Origin: Kingdonia uniflora
Taxonomy: Eukaryota; Streptophyta; Magnoliopsida; Ranunculales; Circaeasteraceae
Assembly (NCBI GenBank): GCA_014058105.1
Contig: JACGCM010001123.1
Span: 372,001 to 436,000, forward strand
DNA: 64,000 nt
Direction of reading: 5' to 3'
Both the position numbers and the translations under genes were made by a program. Below the pieces are notes generated by a model, which did not search any database, was not told the DNA's origin, and saw only the letters and a list, made by a program, of their open reading frames with translations. Shown here piece after piece: positions 46,985 to 57,959 of this stretch (within the stretch, counting starts at the first letter, position 1; each line of letters begins with the position of its first letter).

Positions 46985-47742
46985 TGTAGTAGCCTACTCG
47001 CAGCCTTCCACCCCAGTCAAACACTCAAAGGCTACCTCGAAGCCTACCCGAATACCTCGAAGCCCAATCAATCCGTAAACAAGCCATCCAAGGCTACATG
47101 AAGATGAAGCCCCGAAGACAAAACCTCGACTATGAACAAGCCTCGAGGATGAAGATAGATCTGTCAGCATACGAACTCCATATCATCATCATAAATACTT
47201 TGACCATACTCATACGTGGTCGAAGGCAGACATGTTAGACAGCCAGCTCACCAGACAAGAACGACGGCGTTGTTGGTCCTTACAGCTATAGTGACAAAAC
47301 TAACAATAGATACAGTGCTAGAGCATAGTGCCAGACCTGAGATTTCTGACGTCAACACCAACTCCAGGATACCTGCCTGATACCCAGAAGGTATACTTAT
47401 AATGTGACCTCCCATGGTGACTCAACCCTAATTATATTCTATAAATAGGAGGGAAGGGGAACAAATAAGAGGTTACGAAATCTCTCCCTAGAACCCTTGC
47501 AGTTTACCTTCGATCTCTCTGTAAATTACCTCGTGCTCGAATCTTTGACTACTCGACAGTAATATTAATACTCTTCAAAATTTTCATCAGAGGTAGTGGA
47601 GCGTCCCATTCTAGGCCTCCACGCAAGTATATTGTCAATAGCTTAGTCATATTATTGATCATATGCTTGGACCCCTTTGATAGAAGATAAACCCCGTGGT
47701 GTAAGAGTCGACTTCCCCTCCTTGCAAATTTTGGCCCCTACA
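46985..47742 (+). repeat. Tat-D 5' LTR
   Basis: Begins TGTAGTAGCCTACTCG, ends GGCCCCTACA. TATAAATA at 47440-47447. Same length as the 3' copy, with about 10 percent differences by eye. Confidence 0.93.
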
Positions 47743-47758
47743 TTTGGTGTCGTCTGTG
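47743..47758 (+). other. Tat-D primer-binding site
   Basis: TTTGGTGTCGTCTGTG follows the LTR directly. It differs from the Tat-B and Tat-C site by two transitions (GCACC to GTGTC). Confidence 0.7.
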
Positions 47759-47826
47759 CTTCCCCACCCTACCAATCTCTCCCTACCTTGTACTTTCTTT
47801 TTCCAATTCCTGCAAACTACTTCCAA

Positions 47827-48864
47827 ATGGCCCCCACCCTCCACTCCACTTCTACCCATGCCGACATATTCGCCGACGGAGTGGGTGCCCAGCTGGCCCT
47901 TCTTACCCAGTAGTTCGCACAGGCTGAAGAGCGTCACCAAATGTAATTGTGTAGGGAATGCGAAGAGCAGCAGCTAGAGTTTGAGGCCGAGCGGCAGCGC
48001 CGTTTGGACGATGTCGACAGGCAATATCGTGCAATCGATGATTTGTGCAACACAGTCCGTGAGCTGCAATGTCTACAACCTCTAGACGCTCCTCTACCGT
48101 TCCGAGCACCCACCCCATCACGCGTCTCTGTTCGAGACCGATTGGGGCCCCTACAACATCTCCAAGTACCCCCCGTCCATCTTGGTGCCGAGGGCGCTGC
48201 TCCTACTACCCCCCCTGCTGGTTCCATCATCTTTGGCATTCACCCCACGGAGAATTCCTCTGGCTCCACCCTTCGCTCCTCCAGACACCCTAAACGCTGC
48301 CCTGCTCAAGAAAGTCTCGGGGAGCACAACGCCAAACACATGCCGAACAATCAGCCTTATAAGCCTCGAACACATCGATGCCCCCTCATCTCGCCTATGG
48401 TGCACAATAGGATTTCGATTACAAAACCCACCCTGTCATCCGCGTAAGCGCGGGCCCAACAACAAACTCATGGAGTCGGTTGAATAACCCCCTCTGTCCC
48501 AAGCTCCTCGCTATCAAGGTACCTCCAAATTTTGAGCCCCAAAAATTAGTAAATATCGCAACACCGATCCTCAATCCCACATTCTAGAATTTCAAAATGC
48601 TTTAAGCCTTTACTCTATGGCTGACCACCTAATGTGTTGACTTTTCCCCACCAACCTCACAGATAGCCCAATTTGCCTTTAACAAGGATCGCGAGGTCAG
48701 AGTCGATGCCCTCTTCAATTTCAGAAAATTCTCCAGTGAAACCCTTGAGGCCTTCACCAAGAGGTTCCTCGACGAGTCGCGCAAAGTCGAAAACCTAGAC
48801 TGCGCAAATACTGTACTCGCTTATTCGAACGCTTTACCAGATAACAGCCGTGTCAAAGAGTACC
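47827..48864 (+). pseudogene. Tat-D gag, part upstream of CACTA-1
   Basis: ATG at 47827 opens MAPTLHSTSTHADIFADGVG, with a stop after about 28 codons. The frame then continues with a charged helix (CEEQQLEFEAERQRRLDDVD) and a Pro-rich linker to about 48447. The gag core follows after shifts and lies at 48660-48864 (DALFNFRKFSSETLEAFTKR, ESRKVENLDCANTVLAYSNA). The core runs straight into the left end of CACTA-1 and resumes at 55520. Confidence 0.8.
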
Positions 48865-48879
48865 CACTACAACAAATAT

Positions 48880-51680
48880 GGGCTACAATGTCATTTAATT
48901 AATGTCATTTTTTGTAAAAGTGACATAATAGGGCATGCTTATGTTGGTTTTCCCGTCTGTAAACGTACTCCGTGTGTTTACCATGTCACTTAAAAAAAAA
49001 ACGTTATTTAAGCATTACCTTGCATGCAACATCATTTCTACTAACGACTTGAATTAAAATTGTGGTTTAGGTAGATATTTACGTCGTTAGTTGGAAACTA
49101 ATGGGGGGTTAATTAAACGCGTACGAAGTGAAGGGTTGGATGGGTTCTTGCCTTCTAGTACACAACTGAAAGAAAATAACATTCAATCGCTGTAGTTCTT
49201 TATGAATAGATAACCTGCGATCCTAATTGAAGAAATCGCCAGAGATCGAGGGTGTTATGGAGATATTCTTTATCAATTGTGCACCTTTTATAACTCTAAT
49301 CTGCAATCAAATGGATATATTTTGATTTGGTAAGTACATCCCTTAAATTTTTGTTAAAATTATAGTCAATTCGATTAGGGTTTATTGCCCAGTTTATCCA
49401 ATTGAAGAATAAAAAGGATTTTGCTGACCTATAAGAGGAATTCAAATCTACCATATCGATGAATCTTATGTTTTATTACATGAGAGAAGTCAGTACAACC
49501 CTAATTTAAGATTAAAGCCTTCTCTAAAGCCTTGCAAAAATTTACTTCAAGCTTTAAAGTTTTAATTTCAAGATTCTCAGGCTCTAATCGGCAAAGAAGA
49601 AAGCATGGAAGCAAGTAAGCAAAATCCTCAATTTGTTTTTTTTTTTTGTCGATTTAATTGAAATTCCAAGTTTATGAATGATAAATTTTATTTTTGCTAA
49701 TTTTATAGTGTTACGTTCTAAACAGGTAATTATGTTTATAGGGGATACTTGATTTTCTTCCAATTATGTTATTGGTGTTTAAGAGTTAGGTTTTATGAGC
49801 TTTGGATAAGAAAGCATAGTGCACTGTTTGCTTGCTCTCGGAACCATAGATTTCATATTTAGATTGTTTATGTTAATTAGAACACCTTTTCTTAGCCCTA
49901 ATCAAAGATTGAGACATTGGTATAGGTAAGAAATTTCCCAATTAATTTCTCCCCAAATTTTCTTGAAGATTTGGCTGATTTTGATTTCTTTCATCAAAAG
50001 GGGTTTTGATTCTGATGTTTGATTCATAATTTGGCACTTCTTAGGGTTATTCCAATATATATAACCTAGAAATATCAGATTTTTTCTTGCATTCCGTCAT
50101 ATTAGAATTAAGAGATTGAGTTTTATGATGGGCATACGATTATTGGTAGTTGTAGTGATGTTTATGGGATGATATTTGGATTCATAAACTGGTTATTCTC
50201 TTGAAGGAATTAGATTTATTAAAGATGAAGGCTTTGGGTATTTTCTTTGGATAATAGATTTTGGGTCATTCTTTGGGAGGGAAATTGGTGTAAGTACTCC
50301 AATTAATTATTCTCTTTCAAAGTTATTCACAACCCTTGAAATGCCTTAATATGCTCTAGATTATTGGATTCCATTGGGACAAGGTGAGGGAGTTGCCTCC
50401 GGCAGCATAAGTAATGGCTTTGGTCAAGTAAAACTGAAATCGGGATGTTTAGATGTAGGGTTCATTTTATGGGTCATAAACTGGTAATCTTAAATATATC
50501 AAAGAAGTATTTCTGAAACTCCTCGACCGCGGTTTCTGTTTTACTTGATTGTACATACTTTGGGTACATAATTGACATTATGGTATGATTGAGGTTTAAA
50601 GATGTGGTAAGTGTCTAGGGAGGCAGAAGGTGGCGTGAGGTTAAAGTCCCCCCTTCTTTCTATGCATATTTGGGACTCTTCTTGCATGCTTCACGCAAGT
50701 CCTTGTCCTTCTCTCTCTCTCTTAGGTGGAGAGGCTCCAACTATCTATAATAGGGAGCTCCTCTTTCTTTGCTAGGCTATAGACATGACTTGTGAAGAAT
50801 TTTTCTGTCAACAAGCTTTTGCCTGCCTTCTACGCTTTATCCAACGCTAGTTTACCTTCTATGCTTTTTCGAAGGCTAATGAGTGGAGTGGAGTGGAGTG
50901 GAGTGGGCTAACCTTCTATGTTTTATGCTTTCTCGAAGGCTAACGAGTACTATTTTTTCGAACGCTAACTGGCGGAGTGTGGTGGAGTGGCACCGACGCT
51001 AGTTTTCCTTATATGCTTTTTCGAACTCAACTTGCCACTTCGATTCCTCCTTCAACTTGCATACGGTGATTTAGATCTTGGACTCCGCAACTCGGGATAT
51101 TTTGTATTAAAAAAAAGAGGACAGGATGAGCTCAAAAGGTTCAGACGTAGCATAGGTTAGGGCTCTGCTCTGGAGACTGCTTTGGTCTTTTACTCTAGTG
51201 CTAGACAAGGCAGGAAGTATGCGTAAGGCAAAGATAAGGCTTCCTAATCTATAAACACCTAGGACAACTCGTGAGCCACTATTTATAATTTAGATAGGGA
51301 CCCACAGTCATTGAGTATACAAGATAGACCACCAGATAAGATTAACTTGTTTTAAACCTAGACTACCTCATATTACTGCTAAATGAGCGATTCTTGCATT
51401 CATCGTACGACTCTCTCTCGTGTTACTGCTACATGAGCGATTCTTGCATTCATCGTATGACTCTCTCGACTTTAATGTCAACTGGGCATTTTCTTTCTTG
51501 CTGGCTTAAAAAAGCGGTTTCTAGTTTTTGGCCTCGCGAAGTAACGACGTAGAGGTGATGGGCACTCATAGGTGTGACCGCTAGCTGTGCCAGGTGGTTA
51601 GGCAAATTTCATATTCCTGTAGGCTCTCTCACCCGTCTACAGCCTTCCGCGGTAGCGCATCTAGGCTGATATCAAGAACG
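48880..51680. other. CACTA-1 left internal region
   Basis: The first 250 bp are sub-terminal repeat. About 49170-49340 and 49520-49620 look like a captured plant 5' UTR: leader-like sequence, a donor TTTG|GTAAGTAC near 49330 and ATGGAAGCAA|GTAAGC near 49604. Further on are local repeats only: (GGAGT)n at about 50885-50908, three phrases like CTTTTTCGAAGGCTAA(C/T)GAG at 50860-50960, and a 52-bp duplication at 51370-51470. No transposase frame found. Confidence 0.45.
51370..51472. repeat. Tandem duplication of about 52 bp in CACTA-1
   Basis: The block TTACTGCTA(A/C)ATGAGCGATT, CTTGCATTCATCGTA(C/T)GACT occurs twice in tandem, followed each time by CTCTC. Confidence 0.8.
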
Positions 51681-52258
51681 ACTGAAGAAAAAAAAGTGCT
51701 TCCAAAAGCAAGGCACACACCTCCCTTTTCGCTATAACAAAAATATTCAAATTAAATTTTACATACGTCAGGAATTGCTGAGGCACTTTGTGAGGTTTAA
51801 GTCTCACTATGAAAAGCTTCTTGTGGTTGATGCGCTTGTGAGCCGTAAGCCAGAGTGCATTTTTTTAAACCATGGTATCACAAACCTGTTTGGTTTACTT
51901 GACACTTAATATGCATTTTCCAGAGCCGATAAGTGGTTCTCTGTGAAATAATTCTGAGCTTCCTCCATCTCTTAAATTAATCAGCTTCTCTATCTATTAG
52001 AAGTGCTTTTTGGATTTTATGTTATTTGCTACGGCAACAAATTTATGAAATGCTTAAGATCATATCGTATTGTCATGTTCACTTATACTTTTCTTTGACT
52101 AGTTCTTTGAAATGCATGACTGTGTGCAGTGCACATACAGGACCTGTTCATTGTGGAAAGCCAATACTGAAAGCTACTGTACCTTCCCTCTGCTTCGTCC
52201 ATTTTTAAAAGGCTTAGAAACATGTAGCAAGGGCTCTGAAGAAAGCAGGTCTTCATAT
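51681..52258 (+). repeat. 578-bp direct repeat, copy 1
   Basis: About 93 percent identical by eye to 53054-53633 and in the same orientation. It begins at an A-rich run followed by GCTTCCAAAAGCAAGGCACAC and ends at GCAGGTCTTCATAT. It contains a phrase of a common plant repeat type (GCACTTTGTGAGGTTTAAG). The two copies bracket the TAF1 exons. Confidence 0.9.
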
Positions 52259-52825
52259 GATTGTGGTCAACTACCACTACATATAAAATTGTAACATTTA
52301 CAATTAGCTAGATCCTGCATGTGGTTTACAGTACACCGCAACTACTTGACAACTCTATTATACTCTCTTAAAACCTCTATACTTCATTAAACTCCATTAC
52401 TCTCTACAACTCTAAAACTTTGCTAATGACTTATACTTGTTATTCACCTACTTTATGAAATATCATAACTATGATACAACAGAAACCCTTTAAAGCTCTC
52501 TATATAATCTAGATCGCTCTTTAGCACTCTCTGGGATCTTCTAGGAATCTCCTGCTTTACCAATACAAGGTGGCAGGAAAAGTGCCCAGGGTTCACCACT
52601 GCAGTGAACTACCAAGCCTATACGGTGATACCATAGGAGCTATCTTTTTCTATTTCCAAATCAGTGGCAAAATTTAATGGCTGACATTCTTACACCAAAC
52701 AAAGCCAAACCTGAAAAGGCTTCTTTTTATTAAATCGTTTTAGTAATGATATTTCTTTTTTTAATTGTAATTTATTCCTTGTAAGTATTACTTTACTGTA
52801 ACATTTCTTCTCTCACTGAAAGCAG

Positions 52826-53029
52826 GTTATAAAAGAAAAGAAATCTGACAAACCTGTGAGGGAGGGTTATGTCTGTGGAGCATGTGGTCAGGTATGTGAA
52901 CTCTTGACAAATTGTGCATAAAAAATGTCATATTAACTCCCATAATGATTCTATTTTGTGATGAACCAGATGGGACACATGAGAACAAACAAGAACTGTC
53001 CTAGGTATGGAGACGAATTGGATATACAG
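52826..53029 (+). pseudogene. TAF1: Captured TAF1 fragment (TFIID subunit 1), two exons
   Basis: Exon 52826-52891 (66 bp, acceptor AAGCAG, donor GTATGT) encodes VIKEKKSDKPVREGYVCGAC, then GQ. Exon 52970-53029 (60 bp, acceptor ACCAG, donor GTAGAA) encodes MGHMRTNKNCPRYGDELDIQ. Spliced in phase they give the zinc knuckle C-x2-C-x4-H-x6-C that is diagnostic of TAF1, the largest TFIID subunit, which in the cell is a nuclear scaffold for core promoter recognition. Both exons are open with intact splice sites. Only about 42 codons are present against well over a thousand in a plant TAF1, so this is a transposon-borne fragment. It is on the plus strand, upstream of and collinear with the DEK fragment. 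Confidence 0.82.
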
Positions 53030-53053
53030 GTAGAAAAATTATCTGTAAGACTA

Positions 53054-53633
53054 AACTGAAAAAAAAAGCGCTTCCAAAAGCAAGGCACACACCTCCCTTT
53101 TCGCTATAACAAAGATATTCAAATTAAATTTTACATATGTCAGTAATTGTTGAGGCACTTTGTGAGGTTTAAGTTTCATTATGAAAAGCTTCTTGTGGTT
53201 GATGCGCTTTGTGAGCCGTAAGCCGGAGTGCATTTTTTGTAACCATGGTATGACAAACCTATTTGGTTTACTTGACACTTAATATGCATTTTCTAGAGCC
53301 GATAAGTGGTTCTCTATAAAATAATTCCGAGCTTCCTCCATCTCTTAAATTAATCAGCTTCTCTATCTATTAGAAGTGCTTTTTGGATTTTATACTATTT
53401 TCTACGACAACCAATTTATGAAATGCTTAAGATCATCGTATTGTCATGTTCACTTTCTTATACTTTTCTTTGACTAGTTCTTTGAAATGCATGACTGTGT
53501 GCAGTGCACATACATGACCTATTCATTGTGGAAAGCCAATATTGAAAGCTACTATACCTTCCCTCTACTTCGTCCATTTTTAAAAGGCTCAGAAACATGT
53601 AGCAAGGGCTCTGAAGAAAGCAGGTCTTCATAT
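53054..53633 (+). repeat. 578-bp direct repeat, copy 2
   Basis: Second copy of 51681-52258. Its end abuts the first coding sequence of the DEK fragment. Confidence 0.9.
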
Positions 53634-54487
53634 ACCCTCGTCAAGTAAGCTGGCTCCTAAACAAAGAGGGAAATTGAGGGAAACGCTTGATAAATGCGTT
53701 AAAGATAAATTGCTGGATTTCTGTGATTTGCTTGATATTCTAGTTGCCAAGTCGACCATGAAAAAGGTTGGTCGATGCGCTATGTGATCTTTCTCCTATT
53801 TGTGATATATTTGTTGTGACAATTTCATTTACAAGAATATCCATTCTTTCAGGTAAAACTGCCAGTAAAATTATTGGAATTCCTAGAATCTCCACATGCT
53901 ACCATAGAAGTCTCACTTGCTAATAATGAACAGGTTTGCAACTTCAATTAGGTGCAATATCTTGTTCCAGGGATTAGTCTATTAGATTGAAGTGATACGG
54001 TGACAATTGATTTCTATTTCAGGTACAAAAAACTATGAAGCGTAAGAGGAAGGCCCCCTCAGCAATTACTGGAGTTACGAAGGTTTGTCTTGTTCCACTA
54101 TTATCCTAATATGGATAAGTCCCTTCTCTAGCTCATGATAGTATATTTCTTATATTCTTCTTTAATTTGTAAACATTTTTCATAAAAACAGAGTCCCGTA
54201 GTAAAAAAGAAGCAAAAGAGTGCCTCTAAAATAGAAGATAAAAGGAAAATCTTATGGTAAAAAGAATGCCAAAGAAGAGGTCAAAGCTTAGAAGGAAATT
54301 CCTGCAACATCTGTGAAAACCCCTACAAAATCCACGAAAAGCTCTGCCTCAAAGGAAAGTGCTTAAGTTTCTGGTTCACCTTCTAAATCTAAGGTTAAAA
54401 AGGAAAAGGGTGATGCAAAGAAAAGCCAATAAAATAAGAGCTCACCCTCCAAAGACAACTTGTCAAAGCCTACTGGAAAGAAACGAG
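53634..54487 (+). pseudogene. DEK: Captured DEK chromatin-protein fragment, four exons
   Basis: Exon to 53766 encodes SSKLAPKQRGKLRETLDKCV, KDKLLDFCDLLDILVAKSTM, KK. Exon 53853-53933 (81 bp) encodes VKLPVKLLEFLESPHATIEV, SLANNEQ. Exon 54023-54082 (60 bp) encodes VQKTMKRKRKAPSAITGVTK. The last exon, 54192-54487, is Lys/Ser-rich (KKKQKSASKIEDKRK, then after a frameshift VKTPTKSTKSSASKESA and KPTGKKRG). All introns have GT-AG ends. This is the central helix region and basic tail of plant DEK-type nuclear chromatin proteins, which bind DNA and histones. A frameshift with stop near 54257 and three later stops in the last exon show decay. The normal N-terminus and C-terminal DEK-C domain are absent. 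Confidence 0.8.
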
Positions 54488-54651
54488 GTAAAATTACACT
54501 ATTTTTCCTTACCTTTTTCCCCCTTCTTTTTTTATACCTTTTCACTTATTTTAATTGTTACAAAAAAATATGTCACTCTTCTTCACATTTTTCCATAGTA
54601 CATGTCTTTAATAATTAAATACTACAGCGTGAGCATCATGTCTAAAATTAT

Positions 54652-55516
54652 CACTACAACAAATGTAGGTTACGACATCAACTAATCAAAGTCATTTTTT
54701 TGAATATTGACGTTGATTGTTAAATTTCTCGTTTTTCTCCGTAACATAAGTGGTTCATTAATGTATCGAAGTCATTTTATTAGAAATTGGCGTTGTTTGC
54801 TATTTTTCGTATAAAATTACGTCATTTGTATGCTTTGACAGGTTTACAAATTGATCCAGATTAGTATAAACACACAAAGGCACTCAAAGGCTGTAAGCAT
54901 TCTGACAGTGAAACATCTGAGACCCTTCTTTATAGTTGTTTTATTAGTTTTTTTGTGCATTGGTTAAGTTTACCAGGGATTTAGCTATTTAATTCAAATA
55001 ATGAAGTGATTAAGTTCGAACATATTGTATTAAATGAAAGTAATATAATTTAGCCAAATATTTTACCTTTTTGTAGAATATGGTGGTGGTCCTATAGAGA
55101 GAAGGACAAACAGTAGATTGATAATATTTGATTTTAAATTATTATTTTTTGTATTTTTTAAGGTATTAACGTCATTTTAAAAATGTCATTGTTGATATAT
55201 GAAAACGCTACCACGTCACTTCAAATATGACGTTAAAAGAGTTCAACTACGTCATTTTTTAACGACGTTATTTAGTGACGTCAATAGAATACATTAGCCG
55301 GCCGACCACCGGAATTGGGTATCAATAACGTCATTTTTTAAAACCCTTTATACGTCACTTAATTAATGACGTTAGTGCCTAGCTTTCCACGACACTTATT
55401 TAATGTCGTTGTTAGTCCCTACCTTTCCACGTCATCGCCTTCGACTCATTGTACAAATGATGTAAATCCCTTTTATGTAATTTTTTATGACATAAAAACC
55501 TCTATTTGTTGTAGTG
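54652..55516. mobile_element. Second CACTA left-type terminus and shared right end, 865 bp
   Basis: CACTACAACAAATGTAGG starts at 54652 in the same orientation as the CACTA-1 left end. Together with the right end at 55516 it would form an 865-bp CACTA-like unit full of ACGTCATT words. The base triplets beside it are TAT and ACC, so the pair has no matching target duplication, unlike the outer pair. It may be an internal left-end duplication, a nested short element or a landing into the right end. Confidence 0.6.
55140..55500. repeat. CACTA-1 sub-terminal ACGTCATT/AATGACGT cluster
   Basis: About a dozen words of the form ACGTCA(T/C) or (A/G)TGACGT occur in both orientations over 350 bp. In En/Spm-type elements such clusters bind the accessory transposase protein. 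Confidence 0.75.
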
Positions 55517-55519
55517 ACC

Positions 55520-56200
55520 TTGTCCTCCACAAACCACGAACCCTTGAGGAGATGTTCTCAAAGTCAATGGTTATATCAACCTTGAGCGCCTCTGCGAATT
55601 AAATAAACAGGGCCAGCCTTCGACCACCAACCCAAATAAACCTCAACAAGAACCACCCTCTACTCTTACACCCCTGATCGCTCCCGTCTCACAAGAGACT
55701 GAGAGCCGCAAATGTCCCCACACTGATAATACTGTAGAAGGTTGTAAAAAATGACCAAAGTCGATCTTACCTAGACTTACTGCCCCTCTTAGCACCCTTC
55801 TACCACAGATCCAGGCGGACCCCATATGACGTACCCCTTTTCCCATTGAAGTCAAGCAAGGCGAACCTTATTGCGCCAACCATAAGTGCAATTGCCGCCA
55901 TACCAACAAATTCTTTGCCTTGCAACGTTCTTTTTAGATAATCTTTAAGGCGGGTTATCTGCATCAGTATGTTGCTGACCTCCCTAGTTACCTTGATGGG
56001 TCATACCTCAAACTGCTGCTGACCCAGCCGAAGTTCACATCTTCCAAGTTCATTTCATCGAAGTAAACAATATCGATAGTGACCGTTCCAAGAGCAAGCG
56101 CAAGCGTGTCAAAGAATACTACAAACTCACTTACCAGGAGAAGCTGCCTGCCATAATCATGTCATTGCCCTCGACCCGAAGGTATCTCTTTCATCGACTG
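55520..56200 (+). pseudogene. Tat-D gag, part downstream of CACTA-1
   Basis: Immediately right of the ACC duplication the frame reads LVLHKPRTLEEMFSK, the gag phrase just before the Cys/His box. It then passes a shift into Pro-rich sequence and KQGEPYCANHKCNCRHT near 55850-55905, a Cys/His-rich stretch in the place of the usual box. Skipping CACTA-1 and one ACC copy leaves the gag frame open across the junction. Confidence 0.8.
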
Positions 56201-56672
56201 CGACACCTTGCATGTTTGCTTTCCCTATTCCGACCATTTAGTCATCATGATTAAGGTCGAACACCTCGCCCTCCACACCATGCTTATTGATACAGGAAGT
56301 GCAGTCGATGTACTTTTCCTTCAAACCGTCCAAGCCATGAATAAAACAGACCTCATCACTGCCACCAATGTTGAACTAAAAGGTTTTAATGGGGACACCA
56401 AAGTTGTTGTTGGTCGAATTAGCCTTCTAGTTACCACCTGCCCAGTTACACTTCAAACTAGATTTCTTGTTATTAACAAGAAGTCTGAATACCTTGGTAT
56501 CCTCGGGTGTGACTGGCTCCATGCCATGCGCGCCATACCCTCGACCTATCATCAGACCCTTCGTTTTACTATCCCCTGTGGTACATGGAATTTAAAAGGC
56601 TCTCAACGCCTCACCCGTTCATGTGAGCATCCGGAGATCGATCAGAACCGAAAACTTGTCAGACTCCCATAA
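56170..56672 (+). pseudogene. Tat-D aspartic protease
   Basis: An open stretch of at least 154 residues with the intact active site MLIDTGSAVDVLF near 56281-56319, then NVELKGFNGDTKVVVGRISL, KKSEYLGILGCDWLHAMRAI and PSTYHQTLRF. It is the least damaged pol domain in the window: no stop between the active site and the end. Protease would cleave the polyprotein. It ends at a stop before RT. Confidence 0.88.
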
Positions 56673-56989
56673 CAATCACTGTCTCCTTCTATCTCCATAT
56701 CTTCGACACCCACCATCTCATCCATCGAATCCACTGTTTATATTGAACTTGACGGTACTGGTCGAGGTACGTTCACTGGAACCTTTCTAGATGAGGCAGA
56801 GTGTCTCAAACTTACAGACTTCCTTCGAGCAAAAACAAAGACGTCATCATGTGGACGTTCCAGGAGATGCCCAGTGTCGACCCCAGTTTAGCATGTCACC
56901 GCCTCGACCTCAACCCCCACTCTACAGCAGTAAAACAGAAGAAGCGTACACTAACACTATGACTTTGAGAACCTATAAACCTCAAAGTC

Positions 56990-57655
56990 GATAAGCTCAT
57001 AGCCGCAGGTTTCATCAGAGAAGTCAAGTATGCTGATTGGATATCCAATATTATGGCAGTTCCTAAGAAGAACGACAAGATTAGAATCTGCAAGGATAAC
57101 TTCCCCCTCCCGATCATTTCAGTACTCTTAGATGCTACTGCGGGACTTGAATGTCTGTCTATGATAGACGCGGCTTCGGGTTACAATCAGGTACCCCTCA
57201 TCCCCGAAGATCAACTTAAAACTTTTTTTATCACTGAACAAGGCCTTTAATGTTTTAACGTCATGCCCTTCGGCCTTAAAAATATGAGGGCCACCTACCA
57301 ACACCTCGTCATAACCATGTTCAAACCCTTGCCTGGCAAGTCGGTCAAAGTTTACATCGACGATATGTTATGCAAGAGCCTCCAAAAACAGACCCACATC
57401 CAGGACCTAACCGAAGTCTTTTCGATACTTTGAACATACAACATGAACCTTAACCTAGGCAAATGCCAGTTTGGTGCTTTGTCTGGCAAATTTTAAGGCC
57501 ATCTTATCAACAAAAGAGGTATTGAGATTGACCCTACCCATATCCGAGCCCTTATCGATATGCCTTCAACTTCGATCAAGATCAGACCTTCGAAGTCCAA
57601 TAAGTTTCTCGGTATGACCCAAGTGCCAAAACCATCTCTTAACTGATACGCGCGG
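56990..57655 (+). pseudogene. Tat-D reverse transcriptase, truncated
   Basis: RT motifs: NIMAVPKKNDKIRICKDNFP, LPIISVLLDATAGLECLSMI, DAASGYNQVPLIPEDQLK, then a stop, VMPFGLKNMRATYQHLVITM and VYIDDMLCKSLQKQ with the intact catalytic YIDD at 57353-57364. The core motif between KDN and FPLP is shortened (the usual DYTDLNKACPKD stretch is missing). The thumb follows (LNLGKCQFGALSGKF, KRGIEIDPTHIRALIDMPST). Homology ends near 57640 and the rest of pol is absent. Confidence 0.85.
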
Positions 57656-57959
57656 AACTATCTCAAAGTTTTTCAGGGTTTGACAATTCTACAAGCATTC
57701 TATACTTACAACATACGCAGATACAAGTAGATAAGAATATCAACAACTCTACTGCATACAAGAAGCTTTAGTACAACATATATCAGAGAATCAGGTTCAA
57801 TACAAATCAACAAACAAATTCAAGTTCAACATCCATCAGCAAGTCGAATCAATCACAAGTTCACAGCTCAAGTACGGAGCAAGATCAACATTGTTCAAAT
57901 ATTCAACACAACAGAAAGATAAAAAAATAAATAGTTTGACACGCCCAGTACAATACCTC
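57656..57959. other. Tat-D deletion junction and spacer
   Basis: Between the RT thumb and the end of the antisense gene there are only about 300 bp. In Tat-B and Tat-C the same place holds two RNase H regions, integrase and a minisatellite. An internal deletion of pol is the simplest reading. The spacer has CAAGTTCAA/ATCA-type words but no gene. Confidence 0.6.

Larger units (their letters stand above)
48865..55516. mobile_element. CACTA-1 DNA transposon carrying host-gene fragments, 6.65 kb
   Basis: The left end reads CACTACAACAAATA. The right end is its exact inverse, TATTTGTTGTAGTG, a 14-bp terminal inverted repeat of CACTA (En/Spm) type. ACC flanks both sides (48862-48864 and 55517-55519), the 3-bp duplication expected of CACTA elements. 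Sub-terminal regions are packed with ACGTCATT/AATGACGT words, the usual transposase-binding layout. No TNP2-like transposase is visible, so it is non-autonomous. Inside are intron-containing pieces of TAF1 and DEK genes and a 578-bp direct repeat. A second left-type terminus lies at 54652. Confidence 0.92.

Noticed and set aside
47947..48447. Overlapping open frames on both strands
   Set aside because: Only the plus frame that continues the gag start is kept; the others are out-of-frame readings of GC-rich, Pro-coding sequence.
50140..50156. TTGTAGTG near 50150 as an internal CACTA right end
   Set aside because: Only 8 bp match and no TTTGTTG precedes it, so it is probably chance.
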